Source: Arthonia radiata
Lineage: Eukaryota; Ascomycota; Arthoniomycetes; Arthoniales; Arthoniaceae
Assembly (NCBI GenBank): GCA_002989075.1
Contig: PSQN01000017.1
Span: 2,735,453-2,799,452 of the forward strand
Reading direction: 5' to 3'
DNA length: 64,000 nt
The notes under the pieces are model-generated. The model was not told where the DNA came from. It searched no databases and was given only the letters and a program-made list of their open reading frames with translations. Positions within the stretch are counted from its first letter, which is position 1, and each line of letters begins with the position of its first letter. A program made the position numbers and the translations under genes. This document shows positions 31,474 through 42,447 of the stretch, one piece after another.

Positions 31474-34400
31474 ATGTCTTTCTCATCACCTCCTGTTTTA
31501 CCTCGCTCACGAAATGCGCCTTCATTCTCGCGAAATATACGACCCCCAGAGCATCGTCAGCCTCGGCGGAAAGTGTCTGGACGTGGGCAGCGACCTCGTG
31601 AAACGGACGAGGGTTCGTGCGCTCAGCGCCTTCTCTTGATTAGTACTTAGCTAACGCACAGCTAGCAATGCAATTAGAAGATGGCGATGCTCACGATCTG
31701 CGACGGAACTCCGGGCCTCCATCGGCAAGCCCGCTCGTCGAGCAATTTGGCGAACGTCTTGACAAATGGCGCTCGAAGCAAAATCTCTCAATGGAGGAAA
31801 GATACAACGCTGCGGTCGACCTCGCTGAAGCCTTCCAGAAAGTCACCGGTGAAGAGCTTGAGAGGCTCAAGGAAAGGCACAAAGGCGATTTCGAACAACA
31901 CTCCCGCAGCTATTGGAAGCGGCAGCTACAAGCAGATGCTTCACAGTCAGACCCCTTCTTTGAGCAAGCCGGTGATGAAGTTGATGGCGAAGCGTTAGAA
32001 AGAATACTAGATCTTCAAGCGGAGTACGATACTTGGACTCTCTTCGAGGATCTGATTTCGGTACGACATCCTGAGGTAAACCTGGTGGGCGCAAACCGCA
32101 AGATCCCACCACATGCAGACTATGGCAACGACAGATTTGCCGCCGATGGCGAGAAATTCCGTCAATATGTGATAGACGATGTTTCTTCACGCGAACGGCT
32201 GGTTATCTGCAAATGGCTTGAGGAATGTGCCAGCAACAGCGACAAGTCCATTGATATCTTGCAAGAAGAGCTTGAGCATTGGTCTCAACGTGGCAAGGCT
32301 CTTTGGACGTCTGATATGATGGATACACGGGAGAGACTCAAAGCGGAAAAGCGCCTGCGCATCTGGAATACCTCTCTCGACGGCCTCCCAAGCATCTTAG
32401 GATCCGATGGGAATCTCATCGTCCAACAGCTCGACCCTGACGCAGTGTCAAGGCTTAAGCGTTCAGTGGATGCTCAAGACGCGTCGTTCGACGTCGCTTT
32501 CTGGAGAGTCTGCCTTGAAATGTTACGCCAGGGTGTCTCCATGGATAGCATTCGAGACTTTTGCGAGCGGTGCAACCAACATTCCGCAACAGTACTCTTA
32601 GGGGCAGGATTCGGCCCTGCTTTCGATGCTGAGGATAACAGCAGCGTGCTGGCTCGATATCGTTGGAGGCGGACATGCCGCGCAGCTGCCGCACATAAAG
32701 ACATCACTCCTAATGTGTTTTACAGCGCGGTCATGGGGCTGTTGGGTGGTGATGCATCAAGCATCGAGCCAACCCGTGGCGATTGGAAGGATTTGTGTCA
32801 CGCCTTTCTCAACGCACAAGTCATTGGGGGATACCAGCGCCACGTCAACCAGCATCTAGTGCCATCGTTGCCACCCATGCAAAATCACGTTTTTGGCGGC
32901 GCTGCAGGCGCTGAAGTAGACAAGTCGCTCGAAGAGACCATGTCGGTTGTCGCCAATGACAGAAACATACGGTCGAAAACTTCCACACACTCGAACTTTG
33001 CAGCAATCCAGATGTCGTTGATATCAAATACTCTGACGACGACCTTGATGGAGCAAGGCGCATCTATAGCTCGAGCGGCAGCGGACGGTGACTCGCAAGG
33101 CACTGAGTGAGTCCTTTTGACACATTGAAGCCATAATATGCTTACATATTGCGCTAGGAACACTTTCGTCTTGCCTGGCCAGACGATCGAACTTCAACAC
33201 CGCAAAGGCTTCACAGCTATACACGAATATCCTGACTCCCTGCGAGTCCTCGCTCACATGTTTATAGTTCTAGACTACCTTAATGTTAGTTACGCCACGG
33301 ACTCACAGCGCGAGCAATGGCAAGGGCTCGCGGAGAACATCTGTGCTGCATATGCAGAGTATCTATTCAACACTGGCAAGTGGCTGCTAATTCCACTTTA
33401 CGCATGCAACCTCTCTGCAGATCTAGCTGGTCATGTTATGGCGAAATCGATGCCGATGATGGTCACAAACGATCAAAGAGACGATTGTGTGAAAGTGATG
33501 GCTGAGTGTCAAATGGACGTGTTCAGCATCTTGGCTCGGCAAACGCAATACGCGATGCGGGAACTACAACGAGGCGCTCAGCCACCAGGTAGACTTAGCG
33601 CCGCAAGACTGAATCTACTTGAACCCGCTGCAGACGGCATGTGGCCAGGCAGGCGCATCAGTCTTCCAGAAGAGGCTGAACCTGAGGCGAACGAGGAGGC
33701 AGCCATCTCAAGTGGGCAGTGGTATTTATTCGCTACAGGTCACTGGGCAGAGACATTTGAAGCTCTGCTTGAAATTGCCGAGAACCTGTTGGGTAAGTCG
33801 AGGAATAGATCACGAACCCAATCATCTTCGCTGTTACTAACATTGCCTTAGTTCTTGGGAAATACTCCACGGCGCTAAATCTTGCGCAAGACTTGCCTCC
33901 TCGCATGGTTGCGGAGGCCAAGACACCTGATGGGCTGGATGATGATGTTGATATACTCGAGGACGACCACGACCCATTTTCTCACCCGTTCATCCTTCAG
34001 CAACAAATATTGATGTACAAGCATTGCACGCAATTGATACTTGCAATCTCAGCCTTGTGGAATTGGCGACTGGCAGAGGACAAATGCTTGAGGTATGAAG
34101 TCTATTACCGCCACTGCATGAATATAGGAGACTAAGGGGTTGCAGGCAATCCGCGAATGCAATTGAAATCAAGCAGAGTCGGCAGGACGCTATACAAGCG
34201 ATCAACAGTTTGAAGAAGGCTATGGATCCGATCCTAGCCAAGGGCTTCCTCGTCTTACCCAATCTCGGTAAGTTGATGACGATTTCCCGCTTATGATGTG
34301 CGACTTACATGGCATAGAACCGCAAGTCATCTTCCCCGGCCCAGATGCGCAAACCCGCTATGAAGCGCATATCAAGCGGCTTCAAGCCATACGAGAAGCG

Positions 34401-34682
34401 AGCCTCCCAGAAGTCGCCATTGCATACAACAGTGCGCTACAATGCGCTGGCCATCTGGTCACACGGGACAACTTTATCGAGTCGCTCGAACTGGGCAAAA
34501 CGATTTCGGGAAATGAGGAGCTCATTCGTTGCTTCCAGAAGGCACAGCGCATGCGCGAACTCGTGGATGCACTGGCGCTAACAAGTAAGGCGATGCTCTT
34601 GCTGAACGAGTCCAAACATCACAGTACGAAGCAGAGAGGGAGGACGTCGAAGACTCTGGGAATCTGGGACATCAAAGCCTGA
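31474..34682 (+). CDS. nup84: Nucleoporin Nup84/Nup107
   Basis: Predicted 976-residue scaffold nucleoporin in six exons: 31474-31612, 31678-33106, 33158-33792, 33852-34092, 34146-34267 and 34318-34682. Introns are 50-65 nt, and every downstream junction restores a continuous helical protein. It is almost entirely alpha-helical. Family-like segments include YDTWTLFEDLISVRHPE, RRTCRAAA, FYSAVMGLLGGD, GQWYLFATGHWAETFEALLEIAENLL and QQQILMYKHCTQLI. Nup84/Nup107 is the tail part of the Y-shaped subcomplex that builds the nuclear-pore coat with Nup133. The first junction uses an uncommon GTTCGT donor. If that exon is wrong, translation would begin at 31668 (MQLEDGDAHDL) and the protein would be about 48 residues shorter. 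Function is firm; the N-terminus is not. Confidence 0.85.
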
Positions 34683-36295
34683 CATGAGATTATCACCCGC
34701 GGAAGTTGTAGCTGTTGCAAGCGATGAGTGCTGTTTTCCGAGCAAGGTGTTGACGGCGTTGGGATCAATAGGTGGAGGTTAGTGACCGGTCCGCTGGCTT
34801 TTCTTAGAGCAGTCAGGAGCCCGTGTCGGCGCCTGCATCAAAGGACACCAAAATGTAAGAGTAAGGGATACTGTGGCAGAAACGTGGATATGTTGATCTC
34901 ATGTTCCAAGAGTGTTCCAGCATGAAGGATCCGCGTGAGGTAGCGGACAGCTGGCAAGGACGTTAGCAAGTGGCACTGGTCAGCTGATGACTAGATCGTG
35001 TATGAATGGAGGCTGTGCGGACGCGTTGTCCTCTCCGCGTGCTGATGAGCACGTTGATGCCTATTATCATCACTGTTCCCGGCCTTCGCCATTAGGGAAC
35101 CTTTCGCCTTTGTGGCTGGAAGTCAAACGGTACTTGAACTGTGGTCGGGCGAGAGCAGCGGCAAGCGGTTGATGGGCGAGTCACGAGTCGGGGAGCGCGG
35201 CAGGGCAGGAAGGGTTTTGGCCCCCAGATCCGGGGACGGATTCAGGGTCTCGGAAGCTTCAAGTAACGAAGTCGCCCGGGGAACTTCGCGCTTCGTTATT
35301 TGCATGCACCTCTCTTCACTTCTCGCCCTTCGTTATCAAAGCCCGTCTCTTGTCTGTCCTTCTCCGCGCGATCATCGCCTGACCGGTTAAATGATTCTGA
35401 CACCGCGTCGCGACCAGCCGTGCATCCTCTGATTCGCTAATTAGACGCGAGCAGCCATCGACATCACTACACAGCCTCCCTTGGCCGCTTGGCCTTGGCG
35501 TTTGAATTGCTCCACCCTCAACTCTTTCTGCTGTCCAGACCACACGCCGCTCCACAAGCGCGCTCCTCTGTCAAGGCGATCCCTATACGGCCGCCCCTCT
35601 GCAGCTCTATTGTTCGCAGTAACATTCCATCTCATACTCATTCTCTCAGCAAGCCGCCCGCATCCATCGGCTTGAATTTATTTCGGTCTCGTGCCTCCTG
35701 GATCCGTACTCCATCAACGCATCCACCAAAGGAACTATTCGCCAATTTTTTGATAACCATCATTCTGACGAGACTATTACGCCTCTCATCCGGCGACTCT
35801 GTCTACGTATTTTGGGGCTGTGAGGCCTGGCACACCTCATTCTCTTGCCACCAAACACTCACACTCTCGTCATTCACAGCTCATCAAATTCGTGCAAGCT
35901 TCGAAACACTCACGGGCTCTGGCAGTCTTCATTTACAACCTTTTCATTCGTCATGTCAACAATAATCATGAGTCTCTCAGACAATGCAATTGTCTCAAGC
36001 TCAATTTGATCCATCAGCCCTCTCTACTCCGCCGGCTTTGGTCGTCATTCAAATCTCCCAAGGATTCTGACGCTGGAGGCCGAAAGGCGCGCAAGGAACA
36101 TTCAAAGCGCTTGATTCTCGCAATTTGGCTGTAGCTGCTTGGCACCTTCCCCTGGACTCCAAGAGCATCCACAACCTTGGCCTTTCTGACTTCACATAGC
36201 CACTGCTGTGGCACTCTCGGCAAGGCCTTCAACGCTCAGACCGAGCATGCTGGTTTGTTATAATCTTTTCTCCTCCCTGCATTCGTAGTACTATT
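34683..36295. promoter_or_regulatory. Long promoter and leader region of pmc1
   Basis: About 1.6 kb without a supportable gene. From about 35290 the plus strand becomes pyrimidine-rich (CTC, TCC and CATTCTC runs), typical of a long fungal 5' leader. Several short upstream ATGs occur here. The last is annotated separately. Confidence 0.5.
36247..36288 (+). promoter_or_regulatory. Upstream ORF of 13 codons before pmc1
   Basis: ATG at 36247 opens a frame for MLVCYNLFSSLHS and ends at TAG 36286-36288, only seven nucleotides before the pmc1 start codon. If transcribed, it would force leaky scanning or very short reinitiation. The transcript start is not known. Confidence 0.4.
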
Positions 36296-39200
36296 ATGTC
36301 ACGGCCGAGAGCACCTACAATCACCGTTGACACATCTGCGGCCACACCTGCAACCGATAATATCCCTCTGGCATCTAGTCCTGGCATGCTCGACGTTCCG
36401 GGCGCTGGCAACGCGCTCAACACGAAAGGTAGCTTTGACTCGCAAAGTGGCACCTATGTCGGCACGCCGTCTGCACACTCTGCCGAATCGTCCTCGGATC
36501 TTCTGAACGACCCACAAGCTTTGAAACCCGACAATCCCAAAGATGTCTCGTTTCACGTCGATAATAACCCTTTCGACGTGACTCCAGGCGAACTCAACAA
36601 ATTACTCGACCCAAAAAGCTATGCCGCCTTCTATGCTCTCCGAGGCGCGTCTGGTCTGGAACGTTCGCTTCACACCAGTCTTAATAAAGGACTCGATGCA
36701 AACGAGAGTGCAGTGGGCGCTTCGAAAGCGGGCGATAGCGCGTTTGGCGAGAGAAAGCGCGTCTTTCTTGACAATAGATTGCCCGAGAAGAAGTCAAAGG
36801 GACTTTTGAAACTAACATTAATGGCCGCGTCAGACAAAGTACTCATCATTTTGATTGTGGCCGGTGTGGTGTCATTAGCCATTGGAGTATATCAAGGCAC
36901 AAAGGGCGAAGGACCGGAATGGATCGAGGGTGTTGCGATTATTGTCGCTGTCTGCATCGTCATCTTGGTCACCGCTCTAAACGATTATCAGCGGGAACGA
37001 CAGTTCAAAGCTCTCAACAAACGCAAGGATGATTACACAGTTAAAGTCAAGCGATCCAACGACATTCACGAAATCTCCGTCCATGACATATTGGTCGGCG
37101 ACATCGTGCTCATCGAGCAAGGCAATATCATTCCTGCAGATGGAATTTTCCTATCAGGCCACAATGTAGCTTGCGATGAGTCTGCGGCGACTGGCGAGTC
37201 CGACATATTGAGCAAGACACCATCTTCTGCGGTGTTGGAAGCATTAGAAGCTCACCGCAGCATCAAGAAACTTGATCCGTTCCTGATCTCTGGATCCACA
37301 GTTGAACAAGGTGTAGGGGAATACCTGGTCACCGCAACAGGCAGGAACTCTTGCCATGGGCGAGTGGTCATGTCTTTGCAAGATGAGGGAGAAACGACTC
37401 CACTGCAAGCCAAACTCAACGTCATCACAGAGCAAATCGCCTGGGCAGCAGCCGCTGCAACCGCGCTTTACTTCGTCGTTGTTCTCATCAGATTCCTAGT
37501 GAACATCATACACGGACAGTGGAAAGACGAGACTTCGGACTGGAAAGGGAATACATTTCTCAACATTTTCCTCACGTCAGTTAGCTTGATCGCCGTAGCG
37601 ATCCCTGAAGGACTCCCACTATCGGTGACATTGGCGCTCGCGTTTGCTACCAAACGCATGCTAAAGGACAACAACCTTGTTCGCATGTTGAGATCTTGCG
37701 AGACTATGGGTGGAGCCACGACGGTCTGCTCCGACAAGACGGGTACTCTCACTCAGAATGAAATGACCGTAGTCTCAGGCACGGTTTGGCAATCCAACAG
37801 CGGTAAAGAAGGCATCCATTTCAGCAAAAAAGACGACCTTGCCGCCAAGATTCAGTCTGAAACGCACAAATCAACACAGGAACTTCTGATGATGTCCATC
37901 GTTCGGAACACAACAGCGTGGGAGGCTCCCTCGGAGAAGGAAATTGAGATGAGTGGTGACTTCAAAGGCTCGAAAACCGAGACAGCGCTGCTCTCTTTCG
38001 CACGCAAGTATTTCGGCATGCGCCTTCTGAAAGATGAACAGGCAGATGGCGAAGAATGCGTCTGGTTCGTTCCTTTTGACTCGGCAAAGAAAGTATCTGC
38101 TGCTGTCCTTCGAAATGGCTCGAAATTTCGCATTCTTATGAAGGGGGCACCGGAAATCATGTTGAACTACTGTGTCTCCATGCCACACGACGGAGATTTC
38201 CAAGCGGCTGCGGAAAATGTCAGGCACTTGATTGACACATACGCTTCCGACTCCCTTCGGACTATCGGTATGGCATACAGAGATGTATCAGCTTGGCCAC
38301 CGGCCGAGCTCAGCGGACGCGAACCAACTCTGGAGGATCTTTGTCATCATCTTACGTTCTTTGGGCTCGTCGGCATCCAGGATCCTCTCCGACCCGGCGT
38401 CCCACAAGCTGTAGAGACGTGCAAAAAGGCCGGCGTGTTCCCACGCATGGTCACAGGAGACAACAAGCTGACCGCTGTTGCGATTGCAAAAGAATGTGGG
38501 ATCCTCACCGACGGCATAGCCATGGAAGGCCCCGAATTTCGCAAGTTACCACTCAGCGAGCTCGACGAAATACTACCCAGGCTGCAGGTTCTCGCACGCT
38601 CTGGTCCCGAAGACAAGCGACGGCTGGTTAAGCGCCTGAAAGAGCTTGGTGAGACCGTTGCGGTCACTGGAGATGGTACCAATGACGCGCCTGCCCTGAA
38701 AGCCGCTGATATTGGGTTTGCCATGGGACTCAAAGGTACCGGTGTTGCCAAGGAGGCTTCCGACATCATTTTGCTCGACGACAACTTCTCTTCCATCGTG
38801 AGAGCTATTGAGTGGGGTCGCGCGGTCAACGACGCTGTTAAGAAGTTCTTGCAATTTCAGCTCACGGTCAACATTACTGCCGTGGTCACGACAGTTACGA
38901 CGGGCATTGCCAGTGTCAACGAGGAGACAGTCCTGACCCCTATCCAGCTACTGTGGGTCAACCTCATCATGGATACGCTTGCAGCGCTTGCTTTGGCAAC
39001 TGATCCGCCAAGCAAATCCGTCCTCAAGCGCATGCCCGACAAAAAGTCCGACTATATTATATCGGTCACGATGTGGAAGATGTTGTTGATGCAGGCTGTG
39101 TATCAACTGGTGTTTATCCTGGTCTGCTTCTTCGTACCCAGTTTGCTGCCCTATCCTACTCTCGAGCACAAAACAACCATCTTCAACGCATTTGTCTGGA

Positions 39201-39772
39201 TTCAGATTTTCAACACACTCAATTGTCGCCGCTTGGACAACAAGTTCAACGTCTTCGAAGGCATCACCAAGAATGCATGGTATCCTATCATCCTCCTGGT
39301 CATGATTGCGGGCCAAGTCCTCATCATTTTTGTGGGCGGTCGCGCCCTGGATACAGTAAGACTCAACGGTACTCAGTGGGCCATCTCCCTGGTTGCTGGT
39401 TTCATGGCGCTTCCGCTTGGTGTTCTTGCGCGGTGCATACCGGATGCCTGGGTAGTGGCACTAATCCCGCCACCAGTCAAGCGCTATGTGGCAGAACGCG
39501 CACGTCGCAAAGACGAAGCGAGGCAAGCCAAGGGTCTGGAGGAGCAAAGGCCCCATCATTTTGAATGGAACGAAGCGGTGGAGGAGGTGAAGCACGAGCT
39601 GCAGTTTTTCCGTCTAAGAGGTGGACGATTAGCACGCGTCAGCGCGATTGCGAAACATCCCAGGGGACGAAGCCGGACACGCTTAGCACCGGCGACGGTC
39701 GCAGCGGGAATAGTCGCGGGCAGCATAGGTGGTTGGTCGCCCGTAGATACGAGGCCTTCAAGTAGGCTGTGA
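36296..39772 (+). CDS. pmc1: P-type Ca2+-ATPase, Pmc1 (PMCA type)
   Basis: Single-exon protein of 1158 residues, uninterrupted. It has the full P2B ATPase architecture: actuator loop VACDESAATGESD, membrane helix IPEGLPLSVTLALAFAT, phosphorylation motif CSDKTGTLTQ with Asp480, nucleotide-binding FKGSKTETALL and FRILMKGAPEIML, and hinge TGDGTNDAPAL near 791. The late membrane helices contain the ion-binding LLWVNLIMDTLAALALATD. The N-terminal 190 residues are hydrophilic. After the last helix comes an Arg-rich tail (RLRGGRLARVSAIAKHPRGRSRTRL). In plasma-membrane pumps such tails bind calmodulin; here that is inference. Family members pump Ca2+ into the vacuole or out of the cell and are commonly induced through calcineurin-Crz1. 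Confidence 0.95.
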   Translation: MSRPRAPTITVDTSAATPATDNIPLASSPGMLDVPGAGNALNTKGSFDSQSGTYVGTPSAHSAESSSDLLNDPQALKPDNPKDVSFHVDNNPFDVTPGELNKLLDPKSYAAFYALRGASGLERSLHTSLNKGLDANESAVGASKAGDSAFGERKRVFLDNRLPEKKSKGLLKLTLMAASDKVLIILIVAGVVSLAIGVYQGTKGEGPEWIEGVAIIVAVCIVILVTALNDYQRERQFKALNKRKDDYTVKVKRSNDIHEISVHDILVGDIVLIEQGNIIPADGIFLSGHNVACDESAATGESDILSKTPSSAVLEALEAHRSIKKLDPFLISGSTVEQGVGEYLVTATGRNSCHGRVVMSLQDEGETTPLQAKLNVITEQIAWAAAAATALYFVVVLIRFLVNIIHGQWKDETSDWKGNTFLNIFLTSVSLIAVAIPEGLPLSVTLALAFATKRMLKDNNLVRMLRSCETMGGATTVCSDKTGTLTQNEMTVVSGTVWQSNSGKEGIHFSKKDDLAAKIQSETHKSTQELLMMSIVRNTTAWEAPSEKEIEMSGDFKGSKTETALLSFARKYFGMRLLKDEQADGEECVWFVPFDSAKKVSAAVLRNGSKFRILMKGAPEIMLNYCVSMPHDGDFQAAAENVRHLIDTYASDSLRTIGMAYRDVSAWPPAELSGREPTLEDLCHHLTFFGLVGIQDPLRPGVPQAVETCKKAGVFPRMVTGDNKLTAVAIAKECGILTDGIAMEGPEFRKLPLSELDEILPRLQVLARSGPEDKRRLVKRLKELGETVAVTGDGTNDAPALKAADIGFAMGLKGTGVAKEASDIILLDDNFSSIVRAIEWGRAVNDAVKKFLQFQLTVNITAVVTTVTTGIASVNEETVLTPIQLLWVNLIMDTLAALALATDPPSKSVLKRMPDKKSDYIISVTMWKMLLMQAVYQLVFILVCFFVPSLLPYPTLEHKTTIFNAFVWIQIFNTLNCRRLDNKFNVFEGITKNAWYPIILLVMIAGQVLIIFVGGRALDTVRLNGTQWAISLVAGFMALPLGVLARCIPDAWVVALIPPPVKRYVAERARRKDEARQAKGLEEQRPHHFEWNEAVEEVKHELQFFRLRGGRLARVSAIAKHPRGRSRTRLAPATVAAGIVAGSIGGWSPVDTRPSSRL

Positions 39773-40351
39773 TTGGCGTTCTGGGGGAAACCTGTGTATA
39801 TTCCTAGGGTTGACTATTGTATCAATATCAGACGAAAGCTCTGAGTGTCTCCATGACATGTTTTCAGCCTCTTTGTTGCTAGAGCATTTATAGTATTGGC
39901 TATGAAATGTTACGTTGGCGAGTTTCTCCGTCTGAGAAATGGCAGGGTCACGTGTTGGCTTCCTCTTTCGGCCGTTCTGCTTGAAGTGCATCTTTAAACC
40001 ACGTCGCGACCCAGCAACATTCCGAACGCAAACAAAATATACGACAACTCACACGGTGAACACTCATCACGAATACACGACCAAGTCATTGTGATAAAAC
40101 ATACGACAGCTCACACGGTGAACACTCATCACGAATACACGACCAAGTCATTGTGATGCAACTTGCTTTTTCATGATTACTCGACGCCTCCCACCATACC
40201 CCTCGCCTTTAGATATTCGGATATCAGGCCACCATCGTCAACTGATCGCAGCATCAGTCGATCGCATCTCCAAGCCTCATTCACTTCACAAACAGCATCA
40301 TCCTGAGAAGACAATCTGGGGGTGGGGTGAAGCAAGCAGCTGCAACGCCTC
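39773..40351. other. Intergenic region containing a direct repeat
   Basis: About 580 bp between pmc1 and ssl1. It holds one 62-bp duplication (annotated separately) and no gene. The ssl1 promoter should lie in its right half. Confidence 0.5.
40034..40157. repeat. Direct duplication, two 62-bp units
   Basis: Two adjacent copies; the matching cores are 40039-40095 and 40101-40157, 57 bp each and differing at one position (CAACTCACAC versus CAGCTCACAC). Near-identity indicates a recent tandem duplication about 200-300 bp upstream of ssl1. Confidence 0.95.
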
Positions 40352-42268
40352 ATGGCGGACAGCGATGGGGAGTTTGTGATCGATGATGATGAGCCAATTG
40401 TGCAGACGAATGACTATGGCACGAGAGGTCGCTCTGGTAGGTGATTTCTTTCATACGATCTGAAATTGCGCAAGCAGGAACTCCGTGGAAGTGTACCAAG
40501 TCGTTCTTTGCTGTGCAGGCATGCCGTGGTGTTGTCCTGAGTTGCAATTAGAGCAAGAGGTCAATAAGCCTGTCATTGAACATAAAGCAAAGCAGAACAC
40601 GGGAAGGGACCAAAGGTACCCGCTATATATCAAAATCGTTGTTGCTATGCGTAGATATGTAAGAATACGCTTTCGCGAGGGGTTCGCTGCGTACTGCGTC
40701 GTTTACATTGTCACGTCAGACAGCCTGTGAGAAGGCAGAGCCTCTTCCGATGCATGTTTTCATTGATACCGTGACCGTTGAGGCTACGATCTCGCCTGCC
40801 AAATATGTTCCGTCAAACGTGCTAACTGCATTGCCCTTTTGCAGGTGCCGCCGGAGCCACAGGAGCCACCCGCGAACGCTGGGAGGACGTCCAACGAACA
40901 TGGGACCAAGTCAAAGAGGGCGAAGACGGCTCCCTCGCCCAAGCCATCGAGGACATGAAAGACGCCAACAAGCGGCGGCGCATATTACGAGACACCACGC
41001 CCCTCCAACGAGGCATCATCCGCCACGTCATCCTCCTCATCGACCTCTCCTCCTGCATGACCGAAACGGACCTCAAGCCCTCCCGCCTCGCCCTCACCCT
41101 CTCCACGACCGCCGCCTTCGTCCACGCTTTCTTCTCGCAGAACCCCATCTCCCAGCTCGCTCTGCTCATCACGCGCGATGGCCTTGCTCAGCGCCTGACC
41201 GACCTTTCCGGTTCTCCGGCTGTCCACCTCGACGCTCTCGATAAGCTCCGCCCGAAACCCAACCCCCAAGGCAAATCGGGCTACACCGCTGAGATCGAAG
41301 TCAAGGGCAACCCCTCACTCGAAAATTCCCTGAATCTCGCCCGCGGCATGCTCGCCGCCGCACCGACGCACGGGACCAAAGAAATCGTGATCGTCTACGG
41401 CGCCTTACTCACCGCAGACCCCGGAAACATCCACGACACAATCCGCAAGCTTGTCGACGACCACATACGCGTCTCTGTCGTAGGCCTCGCCGCACGTCTA
41501 CGCATCCTCACAGAGCTGGTAGCAAAAACCCATGGCCTGCCCTCAGCCTCATCACCGCAGGCTACAAGCGACGGTCTCTACGGCGTCGCTCTCGACGAAA
41601 CGCACTTCCGCACTCTGCTGATGTCTCATACCACACCCCCCGCCACCACCTCATCCGAGCAAGCCTCCCGTGCCCCGAGTATGATACCAATGGGCTTCCC
41701 TTCCCGCTTCGACGAGGCGCAGCCCAGTTTCTGCGCGTGCCATCACGTACCTACGAAAGGCGGGTTCCTGTGCACGCGGTGCAACACGAAGCTGTGTTCA
41801 CTGCCGATGCAATGTCCAGTCTGCGGTCTGCAGTGTATTCAGAGCACGCATTTGGCGCGGAGTTTCCATCATTTGTTTCCGTTGAGGAATTGGCGGATGG
41901 TGGGGTGGAGAGAGGCGAGGGGTGGGGAGGCGAGGTGTAAGGGGTGTTTGGTTGTGTTTCCGGAGGTGCCGAGGGGTGAAGGTGAGGAGGATGGAGTGGT
42001 GGATGGAGAGAGGATGAGGCGGTTGAGTGTGAAGGAGGGGAAGAGGAGGGCGAGTACCAGTACGCGCGTCGGTGGGCAAGGGAAGGATAAGGGGCAGAAG
42101 GAGGGAGGCGTGAGTGAGAGTGGGAGGTACGCATGCACTGTTTGTGGGAGTCACTTTTGCATCGATTGTGATGTGTTTGCACATGAGGTGTTGCATAATT
42201 GTGCCGAATGTTTGAGCAGCACGAAGAAGCAGCCTGTGGACGGCGAGAGCATGGATATGAGCGGTTGA
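40352..42268 (+). CDS. ssl1: TFIIH core subunit Ssl1/p44
   Basis: Predicted 502-residue protein. The first exon, 40352-40436, encodes MADSDGEFVIDDDEPIVQTN. It joins across a 408-nt intron (GTAGGT donor, GCTAACTGC branch, TTTTGCAG acceptor) to 40845-42268, restoring GRSGAAGATGATRERWEDVQ. Next is a VWA domain, about residues 75-255 (HVILLIDLSSCMTETDL, AFFSQNPISQL and IRVSVVGLAARLRILTELV). The zinc-binding region follows: CACHHVPTKGGFLCTRC, CPVCGLQC and HLARSFHHLFPL. The C-terminal RING-like motif is YACTVCGSHFCIDCDVFAHEVLHNC. Ssl1 regulates the XPD/Rad3 helicase within TFIIH, serving transcription initiation and nucleotide-excision repair. A Gly/Glu/Arg-rich insert of about 100 residues separates the last two zinc regions. 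Third codon positions are C-rich early and G-rich late. Confidence 0.93.
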
Positions 42269-42447
42269 TGATGGACGAGCGCCATTTGACACTCCAGCAG
42301 CATCATCAGGGCGTTGGTCAGCCAGCTAGAATCAATGATACCCCTTTACAACATTTTGCCAATCGTAAATCGTCACCATATCTCTCATTACCTTGCTACC
42401 ACACTCACAACCTTATCACCCATCATCCCAGCCCACACGCCACCCTC

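Noticed and set aside
40100-40116. ACATACGAC, matching the start of fungal 5S rRNA
   Set aside because: The match ends after nine bases and belongs to the 62-bp duplication; none of the internal 5S promoter follows.
41798-42292. Minus-strand frames rich in Pro/Ser/His opposite ssl1
   Set aside because: They mirror the G-rich third codon positions of ssl1; the plus frame has conserved zinc-binding motifs.
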